Assembly (NCBI RefSeq): GCF_032813545.1
Contig: NZ_CP136514.1
Span: 372,001 to 436,000, forward strand
Origin: Nodosilinea sp. E11
GTDB taxonomy: Bacteria > Cyanobacteriota > Cyanobacteriia > Phormidesmidales > Phormidesmidaceae
Reading direction: 5' to 3'
Length of the DNA: 64,000 nucleotides
This document shows, one piece after another, positions 1 through 7,753 of this stretch; the stretch's first letter is position 1, and every line of letters begins with the position of its first letter. Made by a program: the position numbers and the translations under genes. Below the pieces are notes generated by a model. It was not told the origin of the DNA, did no database searches, and saw nothing but the letters and a program-made list of their open reading frames with translations.

Positions 1-2
1 CG

Positions 3-1100
3 ATCGCCGATCAGCTAGGGGTGTATGCCAGCAAGGGCAGAGATGGAGGGATTAGAGTTATCCCCTTGGATAAATTTGGGCTACTGAACTATCAAACGCT
101 CTCGTCCTTGATTAGAGCTGCTCCAGCGCTCTTGTCTCTGACGGTAAGTGACTCTCGGGTGGTCAAAGACCTGATTGCCATTGTTGACCCCACGTTCGTC
201 GCGACCGGTGGCACCACCCTGGGCGAGCTGATCAAGCAGCAGCCAAAGTATGGCGAAATCAGCTTGTCCTATCTTGACCTGGCCAACTACACCATCGGTG
301 AACTGCCGGGGATTGAGATCGCCCCGATCCAGAACTTTAGCCAGTGGGAGTCGGCCAAACTGACCGAGGTGCCGCTGCTCGAACACCTCAGCCTGTGGAC
401 GCTGCCGGGCAAAATTGGTGTGCAGGGTGAGATCGCGATCGCCACTGTGCAGGAGGCCGATGACGGTGCCGTGGATGTGGTGTTCTCGGCCCCAGAGTCT
501 GCCCCAGGGCAGGCGCGATCGCTGCGCTGGCGGGTCGGGCAGCGCCAGGTGGGCGGCATGGGAACGGGCGACCTTACTACCGTCAATCAGGGGTTAGAGC
601 GCCTGGGTGCCGCCATCTATAACCCGTCGTTCAAGGTGGTGCCGCACCGGGTGTCTCGCGACGAGATCCAGCTGGTGGCCTACTTTAGAACCTGTCGGCA
701 GTCGGGGGAGGGCACGGCGGCGGACTGTTCGCCCTACGGTATTGGCCCGATTCCTTTCATGGTGGTCAAGCCGGGGGATGCCGTCTTTTTGGGGCAGCAG
801 GCCTTTGGCGCTATCCCCTACAGCCCTACCCCAGAGCCCCTAGCTTTGGCCCCAGATGAGTCGAGCCGGGTGAGCCAGGCGATCGAAGCCCTGGCTGACA
901 ATCCAGGGCCAGCCTGGTTGGTGGCGTTTTCATCAACCCTCGCCCTCGCGCTGGTCTGGGGGCTGTGGAAGGGCAACCCGGCCCAATTGTTCACCCTGCT
1001 GGCTCAGGTAACCCGCGATCTGCCGCCCGTCCAGAACCAGTCCCAGAAACATTCATCGACTCGATCTCGACCTAACCCCAAGAGCCAGAAGAAGGCCTAG
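3..1100 (+). CDS. Exported/membrane protein of the mobile element, 5' end outside the window
   Basis: The frame is open to the left edge, so the gene starts outside the window; the GTG at 21 is only an internal candidate. About 366 residues are visible. The protein has a GELPGIEIAPIQ-type segment, then a beta-rich region with a Cys pair (residues RTCRQSG and ADCSPYGIGPIPF), one hydrophobic segment near the C-terminus (AWLVAFSSTLALALVWGLW) and a basic tail. The central part resembles residues 230-440 of the hydrolase at 9963-12395, which has YTRFCSNS and [13 protein letters not shown], so the two are paralogues over that stretch. A coupling-protein gene follows after 10 bases. I infer a surface or transfer-channel role in conjugation. 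I recognise no named family. Confidence 0.7.
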   Translation: MADQLGVYASKGRDGGIRVIPLDKFGLLNYQTLSSLIRAAPALLSLTVSDSRVVKDLIAIVDPTFVATGGTTLGELIKQQPKYGEISLSYLDLANYTIGELPGIEIAPIQNFSQWESAKLTEVPLLEHLSLWTLPGKIGVQGEIAIATVQEADDGAVDVVFSAPESAPGQARSLRWRVGQRQVGGMGTGDLTTVNQGLERLGAAIYNPSFKVVPHRVSRDEIQLVAYFRTCRQSGEGTAADCSPYGIGPIPFMVVKPGDAVFLGQQAFGAIPYSPTPEPLALAPDESSRVSQAIEALADNPGPAWLVAFSSTLALALVWGLWKGNPAQLFTLLAQVTRDLPPVQNQSQKHSSTRSRPNPKSQKKA

Positions 1101-1110
1101 GTAGCCCAGT

Positions 1111-2010
1111 ATGGTTGACACCGAACAAGCGCTATTGGCACAGTCTCCCCCAGCTCGGTCAACGGCCCTAGAGTCGGTGGGGAATTCGATCACCCCGGCA
1201 CTGAAGCCGCTGATGGGCAGCAATGGTGTCATTCTGGGGGCGATCGCGCTGGTGTTCATGGTCATGCAGATCATGAAGGGCCGAGGGGCCAGCGGCCAGA
1301 TCGCCAGGGGCAGCGTCAGCGGTGGCGCGGAAAAAGCGCGGGCGAGAAAGCGGGCGATCGCCCAGCTCAAGGCCAAGAAGCATAACTCCGTGGCCCTCTA
1401 CATTGGCTCCCTGCGACGCAACAAACAGGGTAAGCCCCGCAATGCCAAGGCCCTCTACCTGCCCGATGTGCAGCGGGGGGTGGCGATCGCGGGTGGCCCT
1501 GGCTCGGGTAAAACCTATTCAGCGATTAACCCGCTGATTCGCGCGGCGCTGGATGAGGGGATGCCCGCCCTGGTCTACGATTTCAAATATCCAGGGCAGG
1601 CTGAGTGCCTGGTGGCCTACGCCGCCCGCCGTGGCTATGACGTGCGCATCTTCGCGCCGGGCTACCCCGAGTCTGAGGTCTGCAACATTCTCGACTTTAT
1701 GGCCGATGCCGACGATGCCCTGATGGCTCGGCAGATCGCGTCGGTGATGAACCGCAACTTTGCCCGCTCTAGCAATAGCTCCGAGGATAAGTTTTTTGCC
1801 GATGCCGGTGACCAGCTGACCCAGGCCATTCTCATGCTGGCCAAGGGCATGCCCAACCCTGACTTGATGACAGCCAGTGCCGTGCTGGCCTCGACGCGCT
1901 GCCCGCCCGCATTATGGAAGGCAAGCGCCTGGGCGAATTGGGGAGTCTGCCCCAGGGCTGGCACATTTCCCACTGGGTGTATTACGCCTTTTCTCAGCTC
2001 TTGCAGCTGA
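1111..2010 (+). CDS. VirD4/TraD-like type IV coupling ATPase, N-terminal part (frameshifted)
   Basis: Coupling proteins are membrane ATPases that feed the relaxase-DNA complex into a type IV secretion channel. Residues about 45-62 form a transmembrane helix (GVILGAIALVFMVMQIM). A basic stretch follows, then a clear Walker A, AGGPGSGKT, near residue 130, and the segment PALVYDFKYPGQAE typical of the family. The meaningful sequence ends around residue 255; the tail (STRCPPALWKASAWANWG) looks like out-of-frame translation. The continuation lies in another frame from about 1885 onward. Frame order (1 to 0) fits loss of one base or gain of two. This could be a true mutation, a sequencing error or recoding; no obvious slippery heptamer is seen at the join. 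Confidence 0.75.
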   Translation: MVDTEQALLAQSPPARSTALESVGNSITPALKPLMGSNGVILGAIALVFMVMQIMKGRGASGQIARGSVSGGAEKARARKRAIAQLKAKKHNSVALYIGSLRRNKQGKPRNAKALYLPDVQRGVAIAGGPGSGKTYSAINPLIRAALDEGMPALVYDFKYPGQAECLVAYAARRGYDVRIFAPGYPESEVCNILDFMADADDALMARQIASVMNRNFARSSNSSEDKFFADAGDQLTQAILMLAKGMPNPDLMTASAVLASTRCPPALWKASAWANWGVCPRAGTFPTGCITPFLSSCS

Positions 2011-2987
2011 AGGATTCTGAAAAAACGGTGGCCGGGGTCATCGGTACCGCCAGCAAGGTGTTTTCTCGGTTTATGGCCCCCGAGCTGATCTCAACCTTTT
2101 GCGGTCAGACCACCCTGCCGATTGAACTGTCCGGTAAGCAGCTGGTGATTCTAGGGTTAGACCGGCGCAGGCGTGAGGCCGTCGCGCCTCTGGTGGCCAC
2201 GGTGCTGCACATGATGGTGACGATGAATGTCACTAAAAAACGCAGCGATCCGCTGCTGCTAGCCATTGATGAATTGCCGACCCTTTACCTGCCCTATTTG
2301 ACCCAGTGGCTCAACGAAAACCGCTCTGACGGCCTGTGTACGGTGATTGGCTTTCAGAACATCACCCAGCTAGAGGATGCCTATAAGCGAGAGCAGGCTA
2401 GGGCGATTTTGGGCGGTTGTGCCACTAAGGTATTGTTCAATCCGCAAGATCCCGATAGCGCCCGGATGTTCTCGGATTACCTGGGCGAAGAGGAAGTGAC
2501 GATCAAGCAAAAGTCGCGCAGCAGCGGCGGCAAAGGCGGGGCCTCACATTCCACCAGCGACCATTTGCAGAAACGCCCCATCGTTGAGCCTGCCCAGTTC
2601 AACCGGCTGCCGGTGGGGCGGTGTGTGCTGATTAGCCCTGGCTTTTGCCGCAAGGACGAGACCTCGATTCCTTTGATTTCTTCGATCAAGGTGCCCAAGG
2701 CTGACGTGCTCGATGACGACTGGAGCGTCAAGACCTGGCCCAAGGTGAAGGCGAAACTGGAGGCCCGTACCCCGCAGTCGCTGGGGGATAGCGCTCGCGC
2801 TCGGCAGGAGATTGCGATTCGGATGGCGATCGCAGCGGAGCTGTTGCCGCTGCCGGTCGATGGTGAGGGCGCTGAAGCGTCAGGGGGTCGGTTTAACGGT
2901 GGGGTGCCCTCCATTTTGCCGACACCGAAGGCTGGAGCACGGGTGATCAACGCAGCGGCATTGATGGAATTTACGGAGGCATTCTAA
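1914..2987 (+). CDS. VirD4/TraD-like type IV coupling ATPase, C-terminal part (frameshifted)
   Basis: This frame continues the coupling ATPase begun at 1111. Codons just before the listed ATG (LDALPARI) already look like the native protein, so 1914 is probably not a real start. It carries the Walker B region LLLAIDELPTLYLP, then VIGFQNITQLEDAY and ATKVLFNPQDPDSARMFSDYLGEEEVTIKQKSRS, which match the conserved C-terminal half of VirD4/TraG/TraD proteins. A variable, proline- and glycine-rich tail follows. The stop overlaps the ATG of the next gene (TAATGG), so the genes are translationally coupled. If the frameshift is real the ATPase is split and conjugation may be impaired. Confidence 0.7.
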   Translation: MEGKRLGELGSLPQGWHISHWVYYAFSQLLQLKDSEKTVAGVIGTASKVFSRFMAPELISTFCGQTTLPIELSGKQLVILGLDRRRREAVAPLVATVLHMMVTMNVTKKRSDPLLLAIDELPTLYLPYLTQWLNENRSDGLCTVIGFQNITQLEDAYKREQARAILGGCATKVLFNPQDPDSARMFSDYLGEEEVTIKQKSRSSGGKGGASHSTSDHLQKRPIVEPAQFNRLPVGRCVLISPGFCRKDETSIPLISSIKVPKADVLDDDWSVKTWPKVKAKLEARTPQSLGDSARARQEIAIRMAIAAELLPLPVDGEGAEASGGRFNGGVPSILPTPKAGARVINAAALMEFTEAF

Positions 2988-3199
2988 TGGCAGACCCCAG
3001 CTATCCCCCCAATGGCATTGACCCCGAAATGGTGAAGACGGTGAACTGGCTTGCCGACATCATCACGGGCCGAGCCCCGATGCCCGTGATGACGGATACA
3101 GCTGCTGCTCAGGCCTCCTCAGATACCCCAGTGCCACAGGCCAAAGAGCCTGAGCCTGCCTCCGAGACCACTATCCCAGACCCATGGGAGGACGTTTGA
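2987..3199 (+). CDS. Small acidic hypothetical protein
   Basis: A 70-residue protein whose ATG overlaps the stop of the coupling-protein gene and whose stop lies one base before the next ATG, so it sits in a tight operon. The first half (PEMVKTVNWLADIITG) could form an amphipathic helix; the second half is rich in Ala, Pro, Glu and Asp and probably disordered. I do not recognise it. Position suggests a small accessory of the conjugation operon. Confidence 0.5.
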   Translation: MADPSYPPNGIDPEMVKTVNWLADIITGRAPMPVMTDTAAAQASSDTPVPQAKEPEPASETTIPDPWEDV

Positions 3200-3200
3200 T

Positions 3201-4196
3201 ATGGCTGGACTGGAAGAAACGACGGGGGTGCGTGGGCACGACGGCGATAAGGCCGAGCACTCTATCCGTGACGTGATGAGTGGAATCTTGGCGGCTATTG
3301 CCTTGATTCAAGGGCGACAGGTGGTGGTTCATGATTCCCCATCCTCGCCAGTGAAGAAGGGGGCTGAGCCATCGCCGCTAGTGCCTGGGCTCGCGCTAGA
3401 AGGTACCCCAGATCGTCTGGGGCTACCAGCAGGGCCGATTCATGCTGAGCCGGGAAAGGTGCCTGATGGCCTGGGGCCACACCCCCCGACCGATCTAGTC
3501 ACTACCCCTGGCCGTTCTCCCAGAGTGCAAGGGGTAGTGCAGATTCAGGTGGGTGACTCGGTGCTGTTGACCACCGAGGGCACTATGGTTGTAGACATGA
3601 TGCAGCACGAGCAGGCAAATCCTGGGTTTATTGACGGGCTGAAAATGGCGGTGAAAGATCGCGAACTGCCTGCCGATGCGCCAGCGGTTTCGGTATTTCA
3701 GGACGGCAAGCTGGAGTTTTACCGAGATGGGGAGCAGATGTTTGCGTCTCCCACCTTTCGGCGAGAGCACGATGCCTCGGTGATGGATGGGGATGTGGTT
3801 GAGTCGAAACCAGCTTTAGCTAAAGCTGGTTTGGGATCGGCGGGAGGGGAGGCAGATGGTGGCCCTGCTGATGCGGTGGGTGGGCAGCAGATTGGGGTGG
3901 GGAGTTTGTTGTCTCGGGTGATGGATACCTGTTTTGACCCTGGGGGTGGCCCGGCTAAGTTAATTGGGGCTGACTATGAGGTTGAGCGCGGCGCAGATCG
4001 CTCGATCTCGCTAAGGGCGAAGGATGGCCGGGGGCAGATTTTTGCGGCGGATGCGGCGGGTGTGACGACGCAAAATGATTTGACGGGGGCGGATTATGAT
4101 CGGCTGCGAGTGATCGAGCAGATTGCGGTGCGGCAAGGGGTGAGTGCGATCGCGCCTGCGGTTGCGCCGCCCACGGGGGGGATTGAGCTGGATTAG
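3201..4196 (+). CDS. Hypothetical mobile-element protein with repeated small beta domains
   Basis: A 331-residue protein of unknown function. After a Pro/Gly-rich linker come two small domain-like segments: GDSVLLTTEGTMVVDMMQ (about residue 118) and GADYEVERG...ISLRAKDGRGQIFAAD (about residue 260). The second resembles the C-terminal segments of the giant protein ending at 22350 and of the primase ending at 24243, suggesting a shared module within this element. A perfect 26-base palindrome (3807-3832) lies in frame within the gene, encoding KPALAKAG. It is the last gene of the left backbone block; after it base composition changes sharply. Confidence 0.55.
   Translation: MAGLEETTGVRGHDGDKAEHSIRDVMSGILAAIALIQGRQVVVHDSPSSPVKKGAEPSPLVPGLALEGTPDRLGLPAGPIHAEPGKVPDGLGPHPPTDLVTTPGRSPRVQGVVQIQVGDSVLLTTEGTMVVDMMQHEQANPGFIDGLKMAVKDRELPADAPAVSVFQDGKLEFYRDGEQMFASPTFRREHDASVMDGDVVESKPALAKAGLGSAGGEADGGPADAVGGQQIGVGSLLSRVMDTCFDPGGGPAKLIGADYEVERGADRSISLRAKDGRGQIFAADAAGVTTQNDLTGADYDRLRVIEQIAVRQGVSAIAPAVAPPTGGIELD
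3807..3832. repeat. Perfect 26-bp palindrome inside a gene
   Basis: The arms are AAACCAGCTTTAG and its exact complement, with no loop. It is a multiple of neither 24 nor 27 bases, but the frame remains open through it. It looks like one of the small dispersed palindromes common in cyanobacterial genomes, here sitting inside a coding region. Confidence 0.6.
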
Positions 4197-4235
4197 CCAG
4201 CTATTGTGGTACCACGATAAAGAATTGCTGAAGTT

Positions 4236-4398
4236 ATCTGCATAAAACCCCGTAGAAGATCTACTATGCGGGGCAAGATCTGCATAACTCCCCACTTTTG
4301 GGAGTTATATCGACTTTTTTCTGCCTAATCCCTCCTTTCGGAGGCGATATTCAACTCAGAATCTGGTTAATCACCCCGACTAGGGGTGTTATGCAGAT
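4236..4398. repeat. Cluster of four hairpins bounded by inverted ATCTGCATAA repeats
   Basis: ATCTGCATAA occurs at 4236-4245 and again at 4278-4287, and its complement TTATGCAGAT at 4389-4398. Between them lie four hairpins: CCCCG/CGGGG (4248-4273, with an inner TAG/CTA pair), ATAACTCCC/GGGAGTTAT (4284-4308, followed by six T at 4315-4320), CCTCC-TTTC-GGAGG (4331-4344) and CACCCC-GACTA-GGGGTG (4372-4388). The second could be a rho-independent terminator for the upstream operon. The whole block could be a MITE-like element or a recombination site, since it marks the junction between the GC-rich backbone and the AT-rich defence insert. No gene is seen from 4197 to 4518. Confidence 0.55.
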
Positions 4399-4518
4399 TA
4401 CATAGGAAGAAAACAGGCTAAACACAAGTTATGCCGCGTAGTCCTTAGCTATAGTGCAGTTGGAGGATATCTTTAAAAGTCTGTATCGTAGAGAGAAAGC
4501 TTCCCATAAACTTTCTAA

Positions 4519-5877
4519 ATGGATAAAGTTACGATTCTGTTTCTAGCAGCCGATCCTAGTGATGCTGCTCGACTTCGTCTAGGACAAGAGCTACGAGATA
4601 TTCGTGAGAAGTTACAACTCTCGAAGCAAAGAGAATACTTTTCGCTACATTCTCGCGAATCAGTGCGCCCAGGAGACATAACACAGGCAATTTTTGATGT
4701 TGAACCTCAAATTGTCCATTTTTCTGGGCATGGAATGGGTACAGGTGACCTGTGTTTCGAGGATGTCTTAGGCAAAACCCACCCCGTTCAATCTGAAGTC
4801 TTAGCAAGTTTATTTGAACTAGTATCAGAGCAGGTTAGCTGTGTTGTATTGAATTCTTGTTATTCAGAGAGGCAAGCAAAAAGTATTGCCCAGCACATTC
4901 CCTTTGTTATTGGCATGAATCAAGCAATTGGAGACAAAGCTGCGATTGCATTTGCTGTTGGTTTTTATAAAGCGCTTGGAGCAGGTCGGTTATTTAAAGA
5001 TGCCTATAAATTTGCCTGTGTGGAAATTCAGCTTCAAGGAGTTTCAGAACACTTAACTCCTATTCTTTTCCAGAAACAAAACCGGAGCTCGTCAACTTCA
5101 TCTCTACAGATTAATAATCTTTCAGGATATAGCTCAAATCTAAGACAACGAGGTGCAGATTCCTTTCAAGAAGTCTCAGATGAATTTGGGGAGATTGTTA
5201 TACATGAATTCAGTACAGGTATAGTACCTATAAAATTTGAGAATGGAGCTTGGTATTCTCAAGGATTTACAGGAGGATGGATGAATTCTACGCTTGCCTC
5301 TATCCCGTCCTCTGTGGAGCAAGCTATTGCAAAGGGAATGTTTGGAGTTGATTACTTAAGTAACGAGAAATATCCGGCAATCGTTGCTCATGTGGTCGCA
5401 GACTCTACGGGGATCTGGTCAGTGATAGCTCTAGTAATCCGCTGCCCCGACCGAGCAGGTCGATATTTTTGTGCGTATCGATACTTCCTCTGTGAAGGGG
5501 AAGATTCTTTGTGTAAGTTAGCATCTTGGCTAGAAGAGCAACATTTACTGTATGGAAGATATCCGACTTTTGATCCTTTTGACAAGCGAGTGATAGGAAG
5601 TCCAAGAGTATGCAAATTATGCAACCATGTTAGGAATAGAATGATCCCGGAAGAACATTCTTGGATTGAAGGAATAAATCCTCCTATTATTTTGCCTTTT
5701 GGGCAGCCTTTTAGCTTGTATAAAATTAATCAGATAGCTCATGCAAAAGCCGCACAGGAACAAAGTTGGAAAGTATCTTGGGCATTTAATGTTCGTGTTC
5801 TCAGTAAACCAAAAAGTTTCCTAGTGATACATACAACGGATTTCGATGCATATGAAAGATTTATTCAAATCAGTTAG
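4519..5877 (+). CDS. CHAT-domain caspase-like protease, associated with Gabija genes
   Basis: CHAT domains are caspase-fold cysteine proteases that often act as effectors in bacterial immunity. Residues 1-190 show the fold: ILFLAADPSDAARLRLGQE at the start, the catalytic histidine in IVHFSGHGMG (near residue 70) and the catalytic cysteine in CVVLNSCYS (near residue 113). Then comes AIAFAVGFYKALGAG, typical of the family. Residues about 220-452 are a separate domain that I do not recognise; it has FENGAWYSQGFTGGW and a CxxC pair (VCKLCNHV). There are no TPR repeats. The gene is clearly AT-richer than the backbone. The Gabija genes follow 142 bases downstream, with an attC-like structure in the gap. 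A role as a cleavage effector or death protease of that unit is inference. Confidence 0.75.
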   Translation: MDKVTILFLAADPSDAARLRLGQELRDIREKLQLSKQREYFSLHSRESVRPGDITQAIFDVEPQIVHFSGHGMGTGDLCFEDVLGKTHPVQSEVLASLFELVSEQVSCVVLNSCYSERQAKSIAQHIPFVIGMNQAIGDKAAIAFAVGFYKALGAGRLFKDAYKFACVEIQLQGVSEHLTPILFQKQNRSSSTSSLQINNLSGYSSNLRQRGADSFQEVSDEFGEIVIHEFSTGIVPIKFENGAWYSQGFTGGWMNSTLASIPSSVEQAIAKGMFGVDYLSNEKYPAIVAHVVADSTGIWSVIALVIRCPDRAGRYFCAYRYFLCEGEDSLCKLASWLEEQHLLYGRYPTFDPFDKRVIGSPRVCKLCNHVRNRMIPEEHSWIEGINPPIILPFGQPFSLYKINQIAHAKAAQEQSWKVSWAFNVRVLSKPKSFLVIHTTDFDAYERFIQIS

Positions 5878-5888
5878 TAAAGCAGGCA

Positions 5889-5975
5889 GCATAACAATTT
5901 AGGTGAAGCGGATTGACTGAAGCCGCTTGGCTGGGACGCAAAGGTATTGGCAACTGCTAACCCAAAACGTTATGT
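5889..5975 (+). other. attC-like imperfect inverted repeat (possible integron cassette site)
   Basis: The block opens with GCATAACAATT (5889) and closes with AACGTTATGT (ending 5975), giving complementary ends CATAAC/GTTATG. An inner stem AAGCGG (5906-5911)/CCGCTT (5923-5928) is followed by TGGCTGGG. This arrangement and the TAACAATT...GCGG...CCGC...GTTATG pattern resemble integron attC sites. Core spacing is not fully canonical and no integrase is seen, so this is a structural resemblance, not a demonstrated site. Confidence 0.35.
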
Positions 5976-5985
5976 GTATACACAT
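5972..5985. promoter_or_regulatory. 14-bp perfect palindrome upstream of gajA
   Basis: ATGTGTATACACAT is perfectly symmetric and lies 34 bases before the GTG start of the Gabija nuclease gene. Its position suits an operator or promoter-overlapping repressor site. No cognate regulator is identifiable in the window. Confidence 0.35.
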
Positions 5986-6019
5986 CGTTGTTGAAATAGT
6001 TAAGTAGTGAGATGAATTA

Positions 6020-7753
6020 GTGAATCTGAAAGATGTCAAGATTGAGAACTTTCGTGGTGTCAGTTGGTTACACCTTCCCCTCGACAAACTGACAGTACTA
6101 ATTGGTGAAAATAACGCTGGAAAGTCAACTGTTTTAGAATCTATAAAGTTTGTTCTTAACCGTAGTCTTGGCAATCAACGTGGTAGCCAGTTCGCCGAAT
6201 ATGATTTTCATCTCAATGATGTTAACGTTACGCCACAAACTGCTCAGCCAATTCTTATCACCTTACACTTTGCCGAAGAAAATCTGGATGAATGGCCTGA
6301 TGCTATTATTCAGCAGATGAATGAAGTAATTCAGTTAGATTCAGCAGGACTTAATCATATCTGGTTACAAGCAAAAGGCAATTTTAATCCTGATATTGTT
6401 TCATTTGAAACCAAGTGGATTTTTCTCAATTCAAACGAGGAAGAGTTGATTTTAAAGAACCTCACACCAATCAACCTTATTTCACGATTTGTCCCGCTTT
6501 TTTTCCTGTCGGCATTACGTGATGCCTCTCAAGAGTTTGGACAACGTGGTCAGTTCTGGAAAAGTTTCCTGAAGTCTATCCAGATTCCTGATGCCGAGCG
6601 AGCACAAATTGAGGAAACGCTTGAGGAGGTTAATACATCAGTTATCGGTGCAAACATTGGGCTAACGCAAGTTATTCAAGAAATTGCAAAGCTAAAGGGA
6701 CTTGTCCCTTTAGCTTCTAATGATCCTGTCGTACTGGAAGCATTTCCAACCCGTATCTTTGATATGGTCGGTAAAATTCAGGTGTATCTAAAATCAACTT
6801 ACGGAGCAAAGATTCCCCTCCATCGGCATGGGGAGGGAACTCAGAGCCTTGCAGTATTGATGCTTTTTCAAGCCTTTGTAGCTAGCAATCTAGCTGAAGC
6901 CTATGCCCCTGAGTCTAGCCCAATTCTTGCTTTGGAAGAACCAGAGGCGCATCTTCATCCATCGGCTATTTGTTCACTTGGTTCATTTTTAAAGAATCTG
7001 TCAGGGCAAACCCTAGTTTCTAGCCATTCTGGCGATTTGCTTTCACGGGTTCCAATTACGTCATTACGCAGGTTATACAAAGTCAATGGAGAAACAAAGG
7101 TAGGACAAGTTCAGGCAAATTTGTTGGATGACAAAGAGATGCAGGCAATTGATTATAGTATTTGTCTGACAAAGGGCCAATACCTATTTTCACGTTGCTG
7201 GCTACTTGTGGAAGGTAAATCAGATTTTCATCTTATGCCTCTTCTTCTAGATATCATGGGTTTCTCTCAAGATGAAGTTAGTCTATCAGTCCTTGAAATT
7301 AGCGAAGTCATCAACAAAGGTGAGCCGTTTATAAAGCTGGCAAAAGCACTCGGTGTTCAATGGTTTATGATGGCAGATGGCGATGCTGCTGGTATTGAGT
7401 ATATCAACCGAGCGACGAATCATCTTGAGAGCCATGAAAATCTCACAGATCGCGCCCAGAAATTAGCAAATGCTGATATCGAGCATGAGTTTTGGCATAA
7501 CGGCTATGATAATTTTATTACAAGCATTGTTCCGCCTAATGTTCAAACTCAAATTCAGGCGAGAGCAGGAGGCGACCCAGTAAAAGAAACAAAGGAGATG
7601 ATTAAAGCCGCTATCAATCAGAAGGGGGGAAAACCTGCTTTTGCACAAGCTTTAGCTATAGAAATTCGAGATCGAGGTGCAACAACTATTCCTCAGACAA
7701 TTCAAGATATTATTACCCACGCTGTCCAATTAGCCGGAGGTCGATATGGTTGA
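6020..7753 (+). CDS. gajA: Gabija GajA-like OLD-family ATPase/TOPRIM nuclease
   Basis: GajA is a nucleotide-sensing DNA endonuclease of Gabija anti-phage systems. The protein starts with MNLKDVKIENFRGV and a Walker A GENNAGKST (residues 29-37), then an ABC-type signature region and Walker B ALEEPEAHLHPSA (about 300-312) and VSSHSGDLLSRV. The C-terminal TOPRIM domain has LLVEGKSDFHLMPLL (about 396-410) and FMMADGDAAGIEY (about 449), giving the metal-binding Glu and Asp-x-Asp. Length (577) matches the family. The GTG at 6020 is the only start matching the conserved N-terminus. It overlaps the helicase gene by 8 bases, so the two are co-translated, as in known Gabija operons. AT-rich composition suggests horizontal arrival. 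Confidence 0.88.
   Translation: MNLKDVKIENFRGVSWLHLPLDKLTVLIGENNAGKSTVLESIKFVLNRSLGNQRGSQFAEYDFHLNDVNVTPQTAQPILITLHFAEENLDEWPDAIIQQMNEVIQLDSAGLNHIWLQAKGNFNPDIVSFETKWIFLNSNEEELILKNLTPINLISRFVPLFFLSALRDASQEFGQRGQFWKSFLKSIQIPDAERAQIEETLEEVNTSVIGANIGLTQVIQEIAKLKGLVPLASNDPVVLEAFPTRIFDMVGKIQVYLKSTYGAKIPLHRHGEGTQSLAVLMLFQAFVASNLAEAYAPESSPILALEEPEAHLHPSAICSLGSFLKNLSGQTLVSSHSGDLLSRVPITSLRRLYKVNGETKVGQVQANLLDDKEMQAIDYSICLTKGQYLFSRCWLLVEGKSDFHLMPLLLDIMGFSQDEVSLSVLEISEVINKGEPFIKLAKALGVQWFMMADGDAAGIEYINRATNHLESHENLTDRAQKLANADIEHEFWHNGYDNFITSIVPPNVQTQIQARAGGDPVKETKEMIKAAINQKGGKPAFAQALAIEIRDRGATTIPQTIQDIITHAVQLAGGRYG

Noticed and set aside
4519..5877. Type III-E Craspase-like TPR-CHAT protease linked to the CRISPR locus
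   Set aside because: It has no TPR repeats, lies about 20 kb from the nearest CRISPR feature, and is directly followed by Gabija genes. No gRAMP/Cas7-11 gene is present.
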